A stretch of DNA of 36,061 nucleotides from an uncultured Pleomorphomonas sp. (GCA_937868725.1 CALMMQ010000092.1:1-36061), one strand, 5' to 3'. Counted from the stretch's first letter, positions 17,829-26,824 are shown. Notes: generated from the letters alone by a model not told the origin. Translations and numbers: made by a program.

Positions 17829-18737
17829 GACCGGCGCGGCGGCAAATCCCAGCACGGCGGCGCCGACCAGGCCCGGCTCGACCTGGCAGAGGGCCGGCAC
17901 CACCAGCGGCCGGTCGAACCGCCGCAGGATGCGTCCCCGCACCGCCGTATCGATGGCTTCGATCAGCGGCACGCAATTGGAGAGGCCGCCGCCAACTGGA
18001 ATGATGGTGGCGCCGGTGACGTTGGCCACCAGCGCCAACGGCCCGGCCAGAATGTCGACGTAGACGTCGATCGTGCGCGCCGCCGTGGCCTCGCCGGCCA
18101 GCCAGGCCGCCGTGATCGCCTCGCTGCTCAGCGCCGCGCCATGCAGTTCGGCGTGCAGCTTCTCCATGCCGCGGGCGCTGCAGATGGCGTCGACGCAGCC
18201 GATCTGACCGCAACCGCAGGCAAAGCGCGGCAGCTCGACCGGCGGATGACCGGCGCGCGTCGCCGCCACCGGGCCGTGACCCCATTCGCCGGCAAAGCCG
18301 CCGTCGCTGTTGATCAGCTTGCCGTCGATGACCAGACCGCCGCCGACGCCGGTGCCGAGGATGACGCCGAAGACGATGCGATGACCGCGCCCGGCACCGA
18401 TGCCGGCTTCGGCCAGCACGCAACAGTCGGCATCATTGGCGATCAGCACCGGCAGGCCGAGCGCTGCCTCGAGATCGGCCTGCAGCGGCCGGCCGTGGAT
18501 GCACGGCACGTTGGCCACCACCGCCTTGTGACTGTCCGGATCGATGATGCCGGCGATCGAGATGGCGATGCGGTCGGGGCGGCCGCCGGCTTCCCCGATC
18601 ACCGCCTTCAGCGTGTCGACGAAGGCGCCGAAGTCGTCGAGCGGCGTCGGCCGGCGCGGAAAGGGCCGGATGGCGGTCACGGCGTGGGCGACGGCGCCCT
18701 TGATGGCGGTGCCGCCGATGTCGAAGCAGACGATCAT
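17826..18737 (-). CDS. nagK: ROK-family sugar kinase, probable N-acetylglucosamine kinase
   Basis: A 303-residue ROK protein without a DNA-binding domain. The ATP-binding motif FDIGGTAIKGAV is at the N-terminus. LIANDADCCVLAE holds the catalytic Asp (family N-D pattern), followed by GTGVGGGLVIDG. The zinc motif is complete: GEWGHGP and then CGCGQIGCVDAICS. Residues EWGH are those that touch the sugar in N-acetylglucosamine and N-acetylmannosamine kinases. Its ATG overlaps the stop of nagA by 4 bp, so the two are coupled. NagK makes GlcNAc-6-phosphate, the substrate of NagA. Sugar specificity is inferred from that pairing. Confidence 0.87.
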   Translation of the reverse strand: MIVCFDIGGTAIKGAVAHAVTAIRPFPRRPTPLDDFGAFVDTLKAVIGEAGGRPDRIAISIAGIIDPDSHKAVVANVPCIHGRPLQADLEAALGLPVLIANDADCCVLAEAGIGAGRGHRIVFGVILGTGVGGGLVIDGKLINSDGGFAGEWGHGPVAATRAGHPPVELPRFACGCGQIGCVDAICSARGMEKLHAELHGAALSSEAITAAWLAGEATAARTIDVYVDILAGPLALVANVTGATIIPVGGGLSNCVPLIEAIDTAVRGRILRRFDRPLVVPALCQVEPGLVGAAVLGFAAAPV

Positions 18738-19915
18738 GGGGCAGGGGTTCCCGTCTCAGTCGGGCGGTGGACGCAGGCCCCGCCGATGTAGGTGGCCGCC
18801 AGCGTCAGGTCGCGCCGCAGCAGCAGGAAGTCGGCGTCCATGCCGGCGGCGAGCAGGCCCTTGGAGGCGCAGCCCACCGCCTCGGCGGCATAGAGCGAGG
18901 CCATGTTGATGGCTTCGCCGAGCGGCAGGCCGAGCCGCTCGTGCACGAAGCGGACGCAGGCCAGCATGTTGACGTCGGCGCCGGCCAGCGTGCCGTCGGC
19001 CAGCGTCAGCCGGCCGCCCTTGCGGAACACCTGCCGGCCGGTGAGCTCGAAGCTGGTGATGTCGGTGCCGATCGGCGACATGGCGTCGGTAACGAGGAAG
19101 ATGCGGCCGGGACCCTGCTTGGCGCGCAGTGCCACCTGCATCACCGTCGGGTCGACGTGGAAGCCGTCGGCGATCAGGCCGCAGGAGATGCGGCCGCTGG
19201 CCAGCGCCGCGCCGACCAGTCCGGCCTCGCGGTTGACCATCTGGCTCATGGCATTGAAGAGGTGCGTCGCCATCGAGGCGCCGGCCGCCACGTAGGCACC
19301 GACCGCCGCCGCCTTGGTGTCGGTATGACCGAGACTGACGACGTAGCCGGCCTCGACCAGCCGGGCCACCTGCTCGGGGGTGACGTTCTCCGGGGCGATG
19401 GTGGTGATGGCCTCGCCGAATTTGCCGACCGCCTCGATCAGCCGCGCGAGATCGTCGTCGGTCATCGGCCGGATCAGCGCCGGATTGTGCGTGCCCTTGC
19501 GGGCGACCGACAGGTGCGGTCCCTCGAAATGCAGGCCGAGAAAGCCCGGCACGCCTTGGCGGTGGGCCTCGATGCCGGCGGAGATGGCATGGGCCCCAAC
19601 CTCGGGTGTGTCGGTGATCAGCGTCGCCATCAGCGCCGTGGTGCCGAAGCGGGCGTGGGCGGCGCACATGGTGCGCAGGCCGGCGACGCTGGGCTCGTTG
19701 TTGAACAGCACGCCGCCGCCGCCGTTGACCTGCAGGTCGATGAAGCCGGGGCTGACGATCATGCCGCTGGCGTCGAGCCGGTCGATGCCCGCCGGCAGTT
19801 GCTCGACGGCCGGCAGGGCAACGATGCGGCCGCCTTCGACCAGCAGAGCCCGATCCTCGACGAAAGCGGTGCCGTCAAAGATGCGGCCGCCGGTGACGGC
19901 GAAAGTCCTGGACAT
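18734..19915 (-). CDS. nagA: N-acetylglucosamine-6-phosphate deacetylase
   Basis: A 393-residue amidohydrolase that converts GlcNAc-6-phosphate to glucosamine-6-phosphate and acetate. Visible landmarks: GFIDLQVNGGGGVLFNN (early metal/substrate loop), LGLHFEGPHLS (metal Glu), VSLGHTDTKA (metal His), ATHLFNAMSQM (metal and substrate His), and LVTDAMSPIGT with the catalytic Asp. Length is normal for NagA. It is the middle gene of a GntR-nagA-kinase operon. No nagB (glucosamine-6-phosphate deaminase) is in the window, so the last step must be encoded elsewhere. Confidence 0.94.
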   Translation of the reverse strand: MSRTFAVTGGRIFDGTAFVEDRALLVEGGRIVALPAVEQLPAGIDRLDASGMIVSPGFIDLQVNGGGGVLFNNEPSVAGLRTMCAAHARFGTTALMATLITDTPEVGAHAISAGIEAHRQGVPGFLGLHFEGPHLSVARKGTHNPALIRPMTDDDLARLIEAVGKFGEAITTIAPENVTPEQVARLVEAGYVVSLGHTDTKAAAVGAYVAAGASMATHLFNAMSQMVNREAGLVGAALASGRISCGLIADGFHVDPTVMQVALRAKQGPGRIFLVTDAMSPIGTDITSFELTGRQVFRKGGRLTLADGTLAGADVNMLACVRFVHERLGLPLGEAINMASLYAAEAVGCASKGLLAAGMDADFLLLRRDLTLAATYIGGACVHRPTETGTPAP

Positions 19916-19957
19916 GGGTAACGTCTTTCATTGCACGAAACGGAAGGGAAGCGGTTC

Positions 19958-20707
19958 TCACGGACCGATGGTCAGTTCGGCGACGAGGTCGTAGGCATCG
20001 CTGCGGTAGTGCGCCGTCGACATTTCCATCACCCGGCCGGTGTCGAAATAGGCGATGCGCTGCACCGACAAGGCCGGCGAGCCGGGGGGCACGCCGAGGA
20101 GTTCGGTTTCCTCGTCATTGAGCAGCACCGCCGAGATGCGCTGGTTGGCGCGCGTCGGTCTGAGACCACGGGCGGCCAGGGCGAGATAGAGAGAGTCGTC
20201 GACGACGTCGGGATCGGGCAGGATGTCGTCGGGCAGGCTGGTGCGCTCGAAGGCGATGGGCAGATCGTTGGCGGTGCGCAGGCGGATAAGCCGGGCGACG
20301 CGCGCCGTGCCGGCCAGCCCCAGCGTCATCGTTTCCTCCGGCGTTGGAAAGAACAGGCCCCGGCTGATCCAGCGCGAGCCGGCCTGCATGCCGCGCCGCC
20401 GCATGTCCTCGGTGAACGAGGTGAGGCGCGACAGGGGCTGCTGCAGTTTCTGGATCGGCTTGACCACGAAGGTGCCCGAACCGCGTCGGCGCACCAAAAG
20501 ACCGTCCGCCACCAGCGTGTCGATGGCCTTGCGCACGGTGACACGGCTGATGTTGGCGACGTCGGCGATGTCGCGTTCGGGCGGCAGCGCGTCGCCATGC
20601 TTGAGGCGGCCGACGACGATGGCATTCTCGATGACGGTCTTGAGTTTGAGATAGAGCGGCCCGGCACTGGCCTGCTGCAGTTCATCGAGAGGCAGGCTGG
20701 CGCTCAT
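19958..20707 (-). CDS. GntR/UTRA transcriptional regulator of the nag operon
   Basis: A 249-residue HutC/NagR-type regulator. The winged helix spans about residues 15-85: PLYLKLKTVIENAIVVGRLK, then LPPERDIADVANISRVTVRK (recognition helix) and GLLVRRRGSGTFVV (wing). The UTRA ligand domain follows at about 100-240, with RLIRLRTANDLPIAFERTSL and VMEMSTAHYRSDAYDL. Homologues (NagR/YvoA, DasR) bind GlcN6P or GlcNAc6P and repress amino-sugar genes, so this protein probably responds to a product of NagA or NagK. It lies 42 bp upstream of nagA and diverges from the ABC operon across a 523-bp gap with candidate operators. Confidence 0.9.
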   Translation of the reverse strand: MSASLPLDELQQASAGPLYLKLKTVIENAIVVGRLKHGDALPPERDIADVANISRVTVRKAIDTLVADGLLVRRRGSGTFVVKPIQKLQQPLSRLTSFTEDMRRRGMQAGSRWISRGLFFPTPEETMTLGLAGTARVARLIRLRTANDLPIAFERTSLPDDILPDPDVVDDSLYLALAARGLRPTRANQRISAVLLNDEETELLGVPPGSPALSVQRIAYFDTGRVMEMSTAHYRSDAYDLVAELTIGP

Positions 20708-20843
20708 TTCGATGCTCCCAGCCGGTCTGGCGTTGCGGCCAGCGTGGTTGGCGCCTCGGCAATACGTGGAGGTCTGGCCGTCATCGATCCGTCTCCCGTT
20801 GGTCCGGCGGACAATACCAGCACGATACCAAGATCGAAATTAG

Positions 20844-20853
20844 TTTTCATTAA
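20844..20853 (+). promoter_or_regulatory. TTTTCATNAA motif copy 1
   Basis: TTTTCATTAA in the gap upstream of the GntR gene. It is preceded by GAAATTAG, so GAAA and TTTTC also form an imperfect inverted repeat. It shares its core with the copies at 21136 and 29950. Confidence 0.4.
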
Positions 20854-21135
20854 AAAACGGAACGCTCTGCGGAATTTGCAGAATATCATTTATATACAAT
20901 GGATTAATCCGGTATTCCGCCGATACATATTGGTCATGGACTCGCGGCCTATTTTGGTATTATCCTGACTGCAAAACAAGGCTGGAGATGCGACTGGGCT
21001 CGTTAGAAGCGACAGGCAAACTCCACAAGTGGAACAGTTGTCACAGCGGCTTGCCATCAAGCCATGCGGAAGATGAAATCTTTGGTTGCCTGGCGCGACT
21101 GAGATCGCGCTCCTATGCATAGACCGTTGAATTCA

Positions 21136-21145
21136 TTTTCATAAA
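21136..21145 (+). promoter_or_regulatory. TTTTCATNAA motif copy 2
   Basis: TTTTCATAAA about 85 bp upstream of the oxidoreductase start, within ATTCATTTTCATAAATTGG. The wider context closely resembles copy 3 (ATTCTTTTCATGAATGGG), with one base added on each side of the core. Confidence 0.45.
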
Positions 21146-21230
21146 TTGGCGATAGGGCGGGGATTCCGGTTGACCGTGGCAATGTTTTACAGCAGGCTGC
21201 GAAAAAAAATTAAATGAGGGGTTCTGTGCA

Positions 21231-22412
21231 ATGAAAGTCGGCATCGTCGGTCTCGGTTTCCGGCTTGGCTATCTCGGCGAGATATTCAAGGACATCGACC
21301 CGGATTTCGAAATCGTTGGCTACGTCGATCCGGCCCCCGCCGGCCTGCCGCAGCTCGAACGGGCCGGCGTGTCACCGGGGCGGCAGTATGAGACGCCCGA
21401 GGCCCTGATTGCCGGCGAAAAGTTCGATCTGCTGATGATCGGCTCGCCCAACCACATGCACATCGACCACATTCGCATCGGCCTCGAAGCCGGCCTGAAG
21501 GTGTTCTCCGAAAAGCCGATCGTCATGTCGATAGAGGAGAGCTACGAGCTCGCCCGCCTTCTCGCCAAGCACGGCCACGATCGCCTGCTGGTCGGTCTGG
21601 TGTTGCGCTATTCGCCGCTCTACCGCGATCTGCGTGCCGCTCAGGCGGCCGGTCTGCTGGGCGATGTCGCCTCGATCGAGGCCTCCGAGCACATCCCGCC
21701 CTACCACGGCGCCTTCTTCATGCGCGACTGGCGCCGTTACAGCCGCTATACCGGCGGTTTCATGCTCGAAAAGTGCTGCCACGACCTCGATCTCTATAAC
21801 GGCGTCATGGGCGCCCGGCCACGCTTCGTGGCAAGCTTCGGCGGCCGTCGCTCCTTCACGCCGGCCAACGCTCCCGAGGCGCATGGCGTCAACGATCTCG
21901 AAGTCTTCCATCGCAAGCCCAGCGGCTGGATGGGCGCCGACAAGGTGTTCGACAGCGACGGCGATATCATCGATTTCCAGACCGCCATCGTCGAGTACGA
22001 GAACGGCGCCTCGCTGGCCTTCCACACCAACCTCAACGTTCCCGACGATTTCCGTCGCTTCTGCGTCATCGGCGCCAAGGGCACGGCCGAGGGCGACTTC
22101 GTGCGCGGCTTCCTCAATATCCACCGCGCCATCGACAGCGCCAAGCTGGTTGGCAACTCCTATCAGGCGCCATCGAAGAAGTCGCAGCACTACGGTGCCG
22201 ACGAGCAGATGGCCGCCGACGTCATCGCCCACGTCAAGTCTGGCGCGGCGCTGCCGGTGTCCGCCCTCGACGCCATCGAGGCCGGCATCCTGGCGCTCGC
22301 CATGGACGAGGCGCGGGCCAGCCACAAGGTGATCGACCTGGCCCCGGTCTGGGCCAAGTACGACGCCTGTCTTCATGGGACGGCGACGACGTCGCAGGCG
22401 CAACGCGGCTGA
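21231..22412 (+). CDS. Gfo/Idh/MocA-family NAD(P)-dependent oxidoreductase
   Basis: A 393-residue sugar dehydrogenase-like protein. The Rossmann start MKVGIVGLGFRLGYLG is at residues 1-16, and the family motif EKP (FSEKPIV, Lys95) sits at the end of the nucleotide domain. The second domain contains GGFMLEKCCHDLDLYNG, where the His of the KxxHDxD-like pattern is catalytic in relatives. Such enzymes oxidise or reduce hydroxyls of sugars, aminosugars or inositols. The substrate is unknown. It is the first gene of the ABC importer operon, 12 bp before the first permease, so it likely acts on the imported compound. Confidence 0.9.
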   Translation: MKVGIVGLGFRLGYLGEIFKDIDPDFEIVGYVDPAPAGLPQLERAGVSPGRQYETPEALIAGEKFDLLMIGSPNHMHIDHIRIGLEAGLKVFSEKPIVMSIEESYELARLLAKHGHDRLLVGLVLRYSPLYRDLRAAQAAGLLGDVASIEASEHIPPYHGAFFMRDWRRYSRYTGGFMLEKCCHDLDLYNGVMGARPRFVASFGGRRSFTPANAPEAHGVNDLEVFHRKPSGWMGADKVFDSDGDIIDFQTAIVEYENGASLAFHTNLNVPDDFRRFCVIGAKGTAEGDFVRGFLNIHRAIDSAKLVGNSYQAPSKKSQHYGADEQMAADVIAHVKSGAALPVSALDAIEAGILALAMDEARASHKVIDLAPVWAKYDACLHGTATTSQAQRG

Positions 22413-22424
22413 GGAGGCGACAGC

Positions 22425-23309
22425 ATGAACGTCAACCGCAGCGCTGCCATATTCGCCTGGATGCTGCTGGCTCCGGCCCTGATCTACGTCATTGCCATCG
22501 TCGCCTATCCGCTCGTCGATACCATCTTGCTGTCGTTCACCGACACGGCGCTCAAGAAGTCCGTCAACTGGGTCGGCTGGGACAACTATGTCCGCATCTT
22601 CAAGTCGGGCTTCGAGGTGATCATCCTCCGGACCATCGTCTGGACGTTCTTCTCGGTGTCGATCAAGATGATCATCGGCGTCTGTGGCGCCACGCTGCTC
22701 AACGCCGCCGTGCCCGGCCGGGCGATCTTCCGCGTGCTGACCATGCCGCCGTGGATCGTGCCGATGGCCATCGGCATCTTCATGTGGGGCTGGATGTACA
22801 ACGGCCAGTTCGGCATGATTTCCGGCCTGCTGCAGCGCTTCGGCCTCGTGGACGGCCCGGTCGCCTTCCTGGCCTACGGCTCGACCGCCTTCTGGGCCAC
22901 CATCTTCACCGACGTGTGGATCGGCGTGCCGCTGGTGACGCTCTACATGCTGGCTGCCATCCAATCCATCCCCAAGGACCTCTATGAGGCCGCCTGGGTC
23001 GACGGCGCCAGCCGCCTCTACCGTCTGCGCCGCATCACGCTGCCGCTGATCACGCCGTCGCTGATCACCATCTCGATGATCTCGCTGATCTCGACCTTCA
23101 ACTCCTTCGACATCATCTGGATCCTGACCCGCGGCGGACCGTCGGGCGAAACGACGACGATGATCATCGACACCTACAAGACGGCCTTCGGTTCGTACAA
23201 GTATGGTGAAGGCTCGGCCCGTGTCGTGCTGGTGGCCATCTGCCTGTCGATCTTCTGCTTCTTCTACTTCCGCATCGTCAACAAGCTGTCGGCTTCGCAG
23301 GAGCGCTGA
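22425..23309 (+). CDS. Sugar ABC transporter permease (MalF/UgpA type)
   Basis: A 294-residue inner-membrane permease with about six transmembrane segments, the first being FAWMLLAPALIYVIAIVAYP. The EAA loop that docks on the ATPase reads YEAAWVDGASRLYRLRRITL, with the conserved G and LP. This is the CUT1 family, which imports oligosaccharides or glycerol phosphodiesters. It is paired with the next permease after a 3-bp gap and shares the operon with the binding protein and ATPase. Confidence 0.94.
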   Translation: MNVNRSAAIFAWMLLAPALIYVIAIVAYPLVDTILLSFTDTALKKSVNWVGWDNYVRIFKSGFEVIILRTIVWTFFSVSIKMIIGVCGATLLNAAVPGRAIFRVLTMPPWIVPMAIGIFMWGWMYNGQFGMISGLLQRFGLVDGPVAFLAYGSTAFWATIFTDVWIGVPLVTLYMLAAIQSIPKDLYEAAWVDGASRLYRLRRITLPLITPSLITISMISLISTFNSFDIIWILTRGGPSGETTTMIIDTYKTAFGSYKYGEGSARVVLVAICLSIFCFFYFRIVNKLSASQER

Positions 23310-23312
23310 GAC

Positions 23313-24155
23313 ATGATCGACAAGTACACCTGGTACGAGAAGATCGGCATCTATCTCGGTATCTTCGTCTTCCTGAGCTTCGTGCTGTCGCCGTTCGTCG
23401 AAGGCTTCCTCGTGTCGCTGAAGCCGCTGGCGCAGCTGTTTTCCTCGCCCTACAGCTTCTGGCCGAAGAACGGCTCGTTCGATGCCTACTTCACCATCTG
23501 GCAGACGGTGCCGCTGCTCTGGCTCTACATCCTCAACGGCATCTTCATCGCCGGCGTCTGTACCTTCCTCGGCCTGCTGATGATCATCCCGGCGGCTTAC
23601 GCGCTGGCCCGCATCGAGTTCCGCGGTCGCGGCGCCACGCTGAGCGGCTTCTTGATGGTCAACATGTTTTCCGGCGCCGTGCTGCTCATCCCGCTCTACC
23701 GCCTGATGCGTGAGACCGGGATGCTCAACACCTACTTCGCCATGATCGTGCCGGGCACCGCCTTCATTCTCGGCACCGGCATCTGGCTGCTGCGCGCCTA
23801 CATGCTGCGCATCCCGCGCGAACTCGAGGAGGCGGCCTTCGCCGACGGCGCCAGCCGCTTCTATACGTTCCGTCGTGTGGTGCTGCCGCTCGCAATGCCG
23901 GGCATCCTGATCGCCGGCATCAACTGTTTCCTGAGCGTCTATGCCCAGCAGTTCATCTACGCCCTGACCTTCAACTCGAAGTCGGAGTTCATGCCGCTGT
24001 CCATCGGTCTGTTCGCCTTCTTCGGCCGGCAGGAAGTGGCCTGGAACGAGCTGATGGCGGCAAGCTTCGTCGGCATCACGCCGGTGATGATCATCTTCTT
24101 TTTCCTGCAGAAATACCTCGTCGCGGGCCTGACGGCCGGTGCCGTGAAGTCCTGA
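23313..24155 (+). CDS. Sugar ABC transporter permease (MalG/UgpE type)
   Basis: A 280-residue permease with six predicted transmembrane segments. The EAA loop is LEEAAFADGASRFYTFRRVV, and the C-terminus ends FFFLQKYLVAGLTAGAVKS, the usual MalG-like ending. It forms the second half of the CUT1 membrane channel with the preceding gene. A stem-loop and a 156-bp gap separate it from the binding-protein gene. Confidence 0.94.
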   Translation: MIDKYTWYEKIGIYLGIFVFLSFVLSPFVEGFLVSLKPLAQLFSSPYSFWPKNGSFDAYFTIWQTVPLLWLYILNGIFIAGVCTFLGLLMIIPAAYALARIEFRGRGATLSGFLMVNMFSGAVLLIPLYRLMRETGMLNTYFAMIVPGTAFILGTGIWLLRAYMLRIPRELEEAAFADGASRFYTFRRVVLPLAMPGILIAGINCFLSVYAQQFIYALTFNSKSEFMPLSIGLFAFFGRQEVAWNELMAASFVGITPVMIIFFFLQKYLVAGLTAGAVKS

Positions 24156-24197
24156 GCATGGGTTCCGTTCGGGGGTGGTGAATGTCCGAATGAGATA

Positions 24198-24219
24198 CCG
24201 GGCCCCATTGGGGGACCGG
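24198..24219 (+). other. Intercistronic stem-loop before binding-protein gene
   Basis: CCGG-G-CCCC-ATTG-GGGG-A-CCGG folds into a stem with one internal mismatch in the 156-bp gap between permease and binding protein. Without a T run it is more likely an mRNA processing or stability element than a terminator. Confidence 0.4.
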
Positions 24220-24311
24220 ATGAAGGGTGGGGTGCCCGCCGCGGCATGATCGGCCGGGCGACCTCGGATGGCTGAAAGCTCGATTGAACGAAAACCAGAG
24301 GAGAACAGTCG

Positions 24312-25532
24312 ATGTCTATCCTGACGAAAGTGACTCTCAGCGCCGCCGCCATGTTCATGGCCGGCACCGCGCTGGCCATGGCGGCCGACCACACCATCAG
24401 CTGGATCTATTGCGGCGACTCGATCGACCCGATCCATCAGAAGTTCATCAAGGAATGGGAGAGCAAGAACGCCGGCTGGTCGGTCAAGCCCGAGCTCGTC
24501 GGCTGGGACCAGTGCCAGGACAAGGCCACCACGCTCGCCGTGGCCGGCAATCCGGTGGCGCTCGCCTACGTCGGCTCCCGCACGCTGAAGCAGTTTGCCG
24601 AGAACGACCTCATCGTTCCCGTGCCGATGACCGACGCCGAGAAGGCCAGCTACTACCCCAACATCGTCAACACCGTCACCTTCGACGATACGCAGTGGGG
24701 CGTGCCGATCGCCTTCTCGACCAAGGCGCTCTACTGGAACAAGGACCTGTTCAAGGCCGCCGGCCTCGATCCCGAGAAGCCGCCGAAGACCTGGGCTGAG
24801 GAAATCGCCGACGCCAAGCAGATCAAGGAAAAGACCGGCATGGCCGGCTACGGTCTGCCTGCCAAGACCTTCGACAACACCATGCACCAGTTCATGCACT
24901 GGGTGTACACCAACAACGGCAAGGTCATCGACGGCGACAAGATCACCATCGACAGCCCGCAGGTTCTCGCTGCCCTGCAGGCCTACAAGGACATCACGCC
25001 CTATTCGGTCGAAGGCGCCACCGCCTACGAGCAGCAGGAGATCCGTGCCATCTTCCTCGATGGCAAGGTTGGCATGATCCAGTCCGGTTCGGGTGCCGCC
25101 AGCCGCCTCAAGAAGACGTCGATCAACTGGGGCATCACCACGCTGCCGCTCGGTCCGGAAGCCAAGGGCCCGGGCACGCTGCTCATCACCGACAGCCTGG
25201 CCGTGTTCAAGGGCACGGGCGTTGAGGACAAGGCCATCGAGTTCGCCAAGTTCATCACCTCGCCCGGCCCGCAGGGCGAGTACGAGCTGCAGGGCGACGC
25301 CGGCCTGACGCCGCTGCGTCCGTCGCCGAAGGTTGACGAGTTCGTCAAGGCCGATCCGTCGTGGAAGCCGCTCATCGAAGGCATCGCCTACGGTGGTCCG
25401 GAACCGCTGTTCAAGGACTACAAGGGCTTCCAGAACGTCATGATCGAGTTGGTCCAGTCGGTCGTCACCGGCGCGGCCGCGCCTGCCGACGCGCTCAAGA
25501 AGGCGGCCGCCGATCTCGAACAGTACAAGTAA
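24312..25532 (+). CDS. Sugar ABC transporter substrate-binding protein
   Basis: A 406-residue periplasmic protein with a signal peptide: SILTKVTLSAAAMFMAGTAL, cleaved around residues 22-26. The mature part follows the CUT1 binding-protein pattern, with WGVPIAFSTKALYWNKDLFK (domain crossover and ligand pocket) and IFLDGKVGMIQSGSGAASRL. There is no lipobox. GAGGAG lies 7-8 nt before the ATG. It is placed after both permeases rather than first, and it is flanked on both sides by stem-loops, which probably raise its level over the membrane parts. The ligand is unknown; context suggests an aminosugar-containing compound. Confidence 0.93.
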   Translation: MSILTKVTLSAAAMFMAGTALAMAADHTISWIYCGDSIDPIHQKFIKEWESKNAGWSVKPELVGWDQCQDKATTLAVAGNPVALAYVGSRTLKQFAENDLIVPVPMTDAEKASYYPNIVNTVTFDDTQWGVPIAFSTKALYWNKDLFKAAGLDPEKPPKTWAEEIADAKQIKEKTGMAGYGLPAKTFDNTMHQFMHWVYTNNGKVIDGDKITIDSPQVLAALQAYKDITPYSVEGATAYEQQEIRAIFLDGKVGMIQSGSGAASRLKKTSINWGITTLPLGPEAKGPGTLLITDSLAVFKGTGVEDKAIEFAKFITSPGPQGEYELQGDAGLTPLRPSPKVDEFVKADPSWKPLIEGIAYGGPEPLFKDYKGFQNVMIELVQSVVTGAAAPADALKKAAADLEQYK

Positions 25533-25545
25533 GACGCACAGCGTG

Positions 25546-25572
25546 TCCCGCGGGCCGGCCCGGCCCGCGGGA
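25546..25572 (+). other. Strong hairpin after binding-protein gene
   Basis: TCCCGCGGGCC-GGCCC-GGCCCGCGGGA is a perfect 11-bp GC-rich stem with a 5-nt loop, 13 bp after the stop codon. There is no T tail. It probably protects the binding-protein mRNA 3' end and lowers read-through into the ATPase gene, as in mal-type operons. Confidence 0.6.
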
Positions 25573-25645
25573 ATCCTCCAATCGACGAGAATGGAAGCCG
25601 CCGGTCACCTGCAAGGCGGCCCGAGCTTTCCGGGGAACAAGAGCC

Positions 25646-26773
25646 GTGGGGCAGCTGCAACTTAAAAATGTCAACAAGACCTTCGATGACTTCGAGGTGC
25701 TGAAGAGCATCAGCCTCGAAGTTGGCGACGGCGAGTTCATCGTGTTTGTCGGGCCCTCGGGCTGCGGCAAGTCCACGTTGTTGCGCATGATCGCCGGCCT
25801 GGATTCGACCAGCAGCGGCGACATCCTGATCGACGACGTGCGCGTCAACGACAAGCCGCCGGTCGCCCGCGGCATCGCCATGGTCTTTCAGTCCTACGCC
25901 CTCTATCCGCACATGACGGTGTTCGAGAACATCGCCTTCCCCCTGCGGGTGGAAAAGCTGCCGGAAGAGAAGATCCGCGAGAAGGTCGAGGCGGTCGCCA
26001 AGATCCTGCAGCTCGAAAAACGCCTGACGCAGAAGCCGGGCATGCTTTCCGGCGGCCAGCGCCAGCGCGTCGCCATCGGTCGCGCCATTGTGCGCGAGCC
26101 AAAGATCTTCCTGTTCGACGAGCCGCTGAGCAACCTCGACGCCGCGCTGCGTGGCGAGATGCGCATCGAGCTCAGCAAGCTGCACGGCCAGCTCAAGGCG
26201 ACAATGATCTACGTCACCCACGATCAGGTCGAGGCCATGACCATGGCCGATCGCATCGTGGTGCTGAACGCCGGCGACATCGCCCAGGTCGGCGCGCCGC
26301 TCGAACTCTATCACAAGCCGCGCAACCTGTTCGTCGCCGGCTTTATCGGCAATCCCCGGATGAACTTTCTTGCTGTCACCTGCACCGCCGTCGACGACGC
26401 CTCGGTGACGGTGGAGTTCGCCGGCCAGTCGCTGCGCGTCCCCGTGACGCCGCGCCAGCGCGTCGTCGGTTCGCCGATGACGTTGGGCATCCGGCCCGAA
26501 CACCTGGTGCTCGGCAGCGGTGACGTCAACGTGTCGGTGCTGCCGGCGGTCATCGAGCGGCTCGGCATCAACACCATCGCCTACGCCAATCTGGCTTCGG
26601 GCGAACCCTTCTGTGCCCTGCTGCCCGGCGCCGCGTCGGTGCAGACCGGCCAGGAGTTCACGGTCGGCATTCGCGCCGAGGACTGCCATCTCTTCGACGC
26701 CGACGGCTGGTCGCTCGATCGCCAGGTCGACCTGTCGAAGCTCGGCATGCCGACGCTCTATCCCGAGAGCTGA
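25646..26773 (+). CDS. Sugar ABC transporter ATPase (MsmK/UgpC type)
   Basis: A 375-residue ABC ATPase that powers the importer. Walker A VGPSGCGKSTLLRM, Q-loop VFQSYALYPHMTV, signature MLSGGQRQRVAIGRA, Walker B IFLFDEPLSNLDAALR and H-loop VTHDQVEAMTMADR are all intact. The last 120 residues form the OB-fold/TOBE regulatory domain of CUT1 ATPases (LGIRPEHL motif). I chose the GTG at 25646-25648 because it begins GQLQLKNVNKTF, as in the family, with GGGGA about 9 nt upstream. It is the last gene of the operon. Confidence 0.93.
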   Translation: MGQLQLKNVNKTFDDFEVLKSISLEVGDGEFIVFVGPSGCGKSTLLRMIAGLDSTSSGDILIDDVRVNDKPPVARGIAMVFQSYALYPHMTVFENIAFPLRVEKLPEEKIREKVEAVAKILQLEKRLTQKPGMLSGGQRQRVAIGRAIVREPKIFLFDEPLSNLDAALRGEMRIELSKLHGQLKATMIYVTHDQVEAMTMADRIVVLNAGDIAQVGAPLELYHKPRNLFVAGFIGNPRMNFLAVTCTAVDDASVTVEFAGQSLRVPVTPRQRVVGSPMTLGIRPEHLVLGSGDVNVSVLPAVIERLGINTIAYANLASGEPFCALLPGAASVQTGQEFTVGIRAEDCHLFDADGWSLDRQVDLSKLGMPTLYPES

Positions 26774-26824
26774 CGGGCGATCGGAACCATCGGCCGGCGC
26801 CCCATACGGCGCCGCGCCGGTCTG

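Larger units (their letters stand above)
20708..21230. promoter_or_regulatory. Divergent regulatory region between GntR gene and ABC operon
   Basis: 523 bases with no gene, notably AT-rich. It holds several operator-like elements: ATACCA direct repeats spaced by one turn (20814-20819 and 20825-20830) and a TGGTAT on the same strand at 20955-20960; inverted repeat TCTGC-N7-GCAGA (20866-20882); the perfect palindrome GGATTAATCC (20901-20910); and two TTTTCATNAA copies. TGGTAT half-sites resemble those of NagR/YvoA-type regulators. Near 21218-21223 GAGGGG serves the oxidoreductase start. Confidence 0.5.

Noticed and set aside
21372-24899. A 1175-codon minus-strand open frame across the ABC operon
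   Set aside because: Antisense of the oxidoreductase, permease and binding-protein genes, rich in His, Gly and Arg repeats typical of mirrored GC-rich genes.
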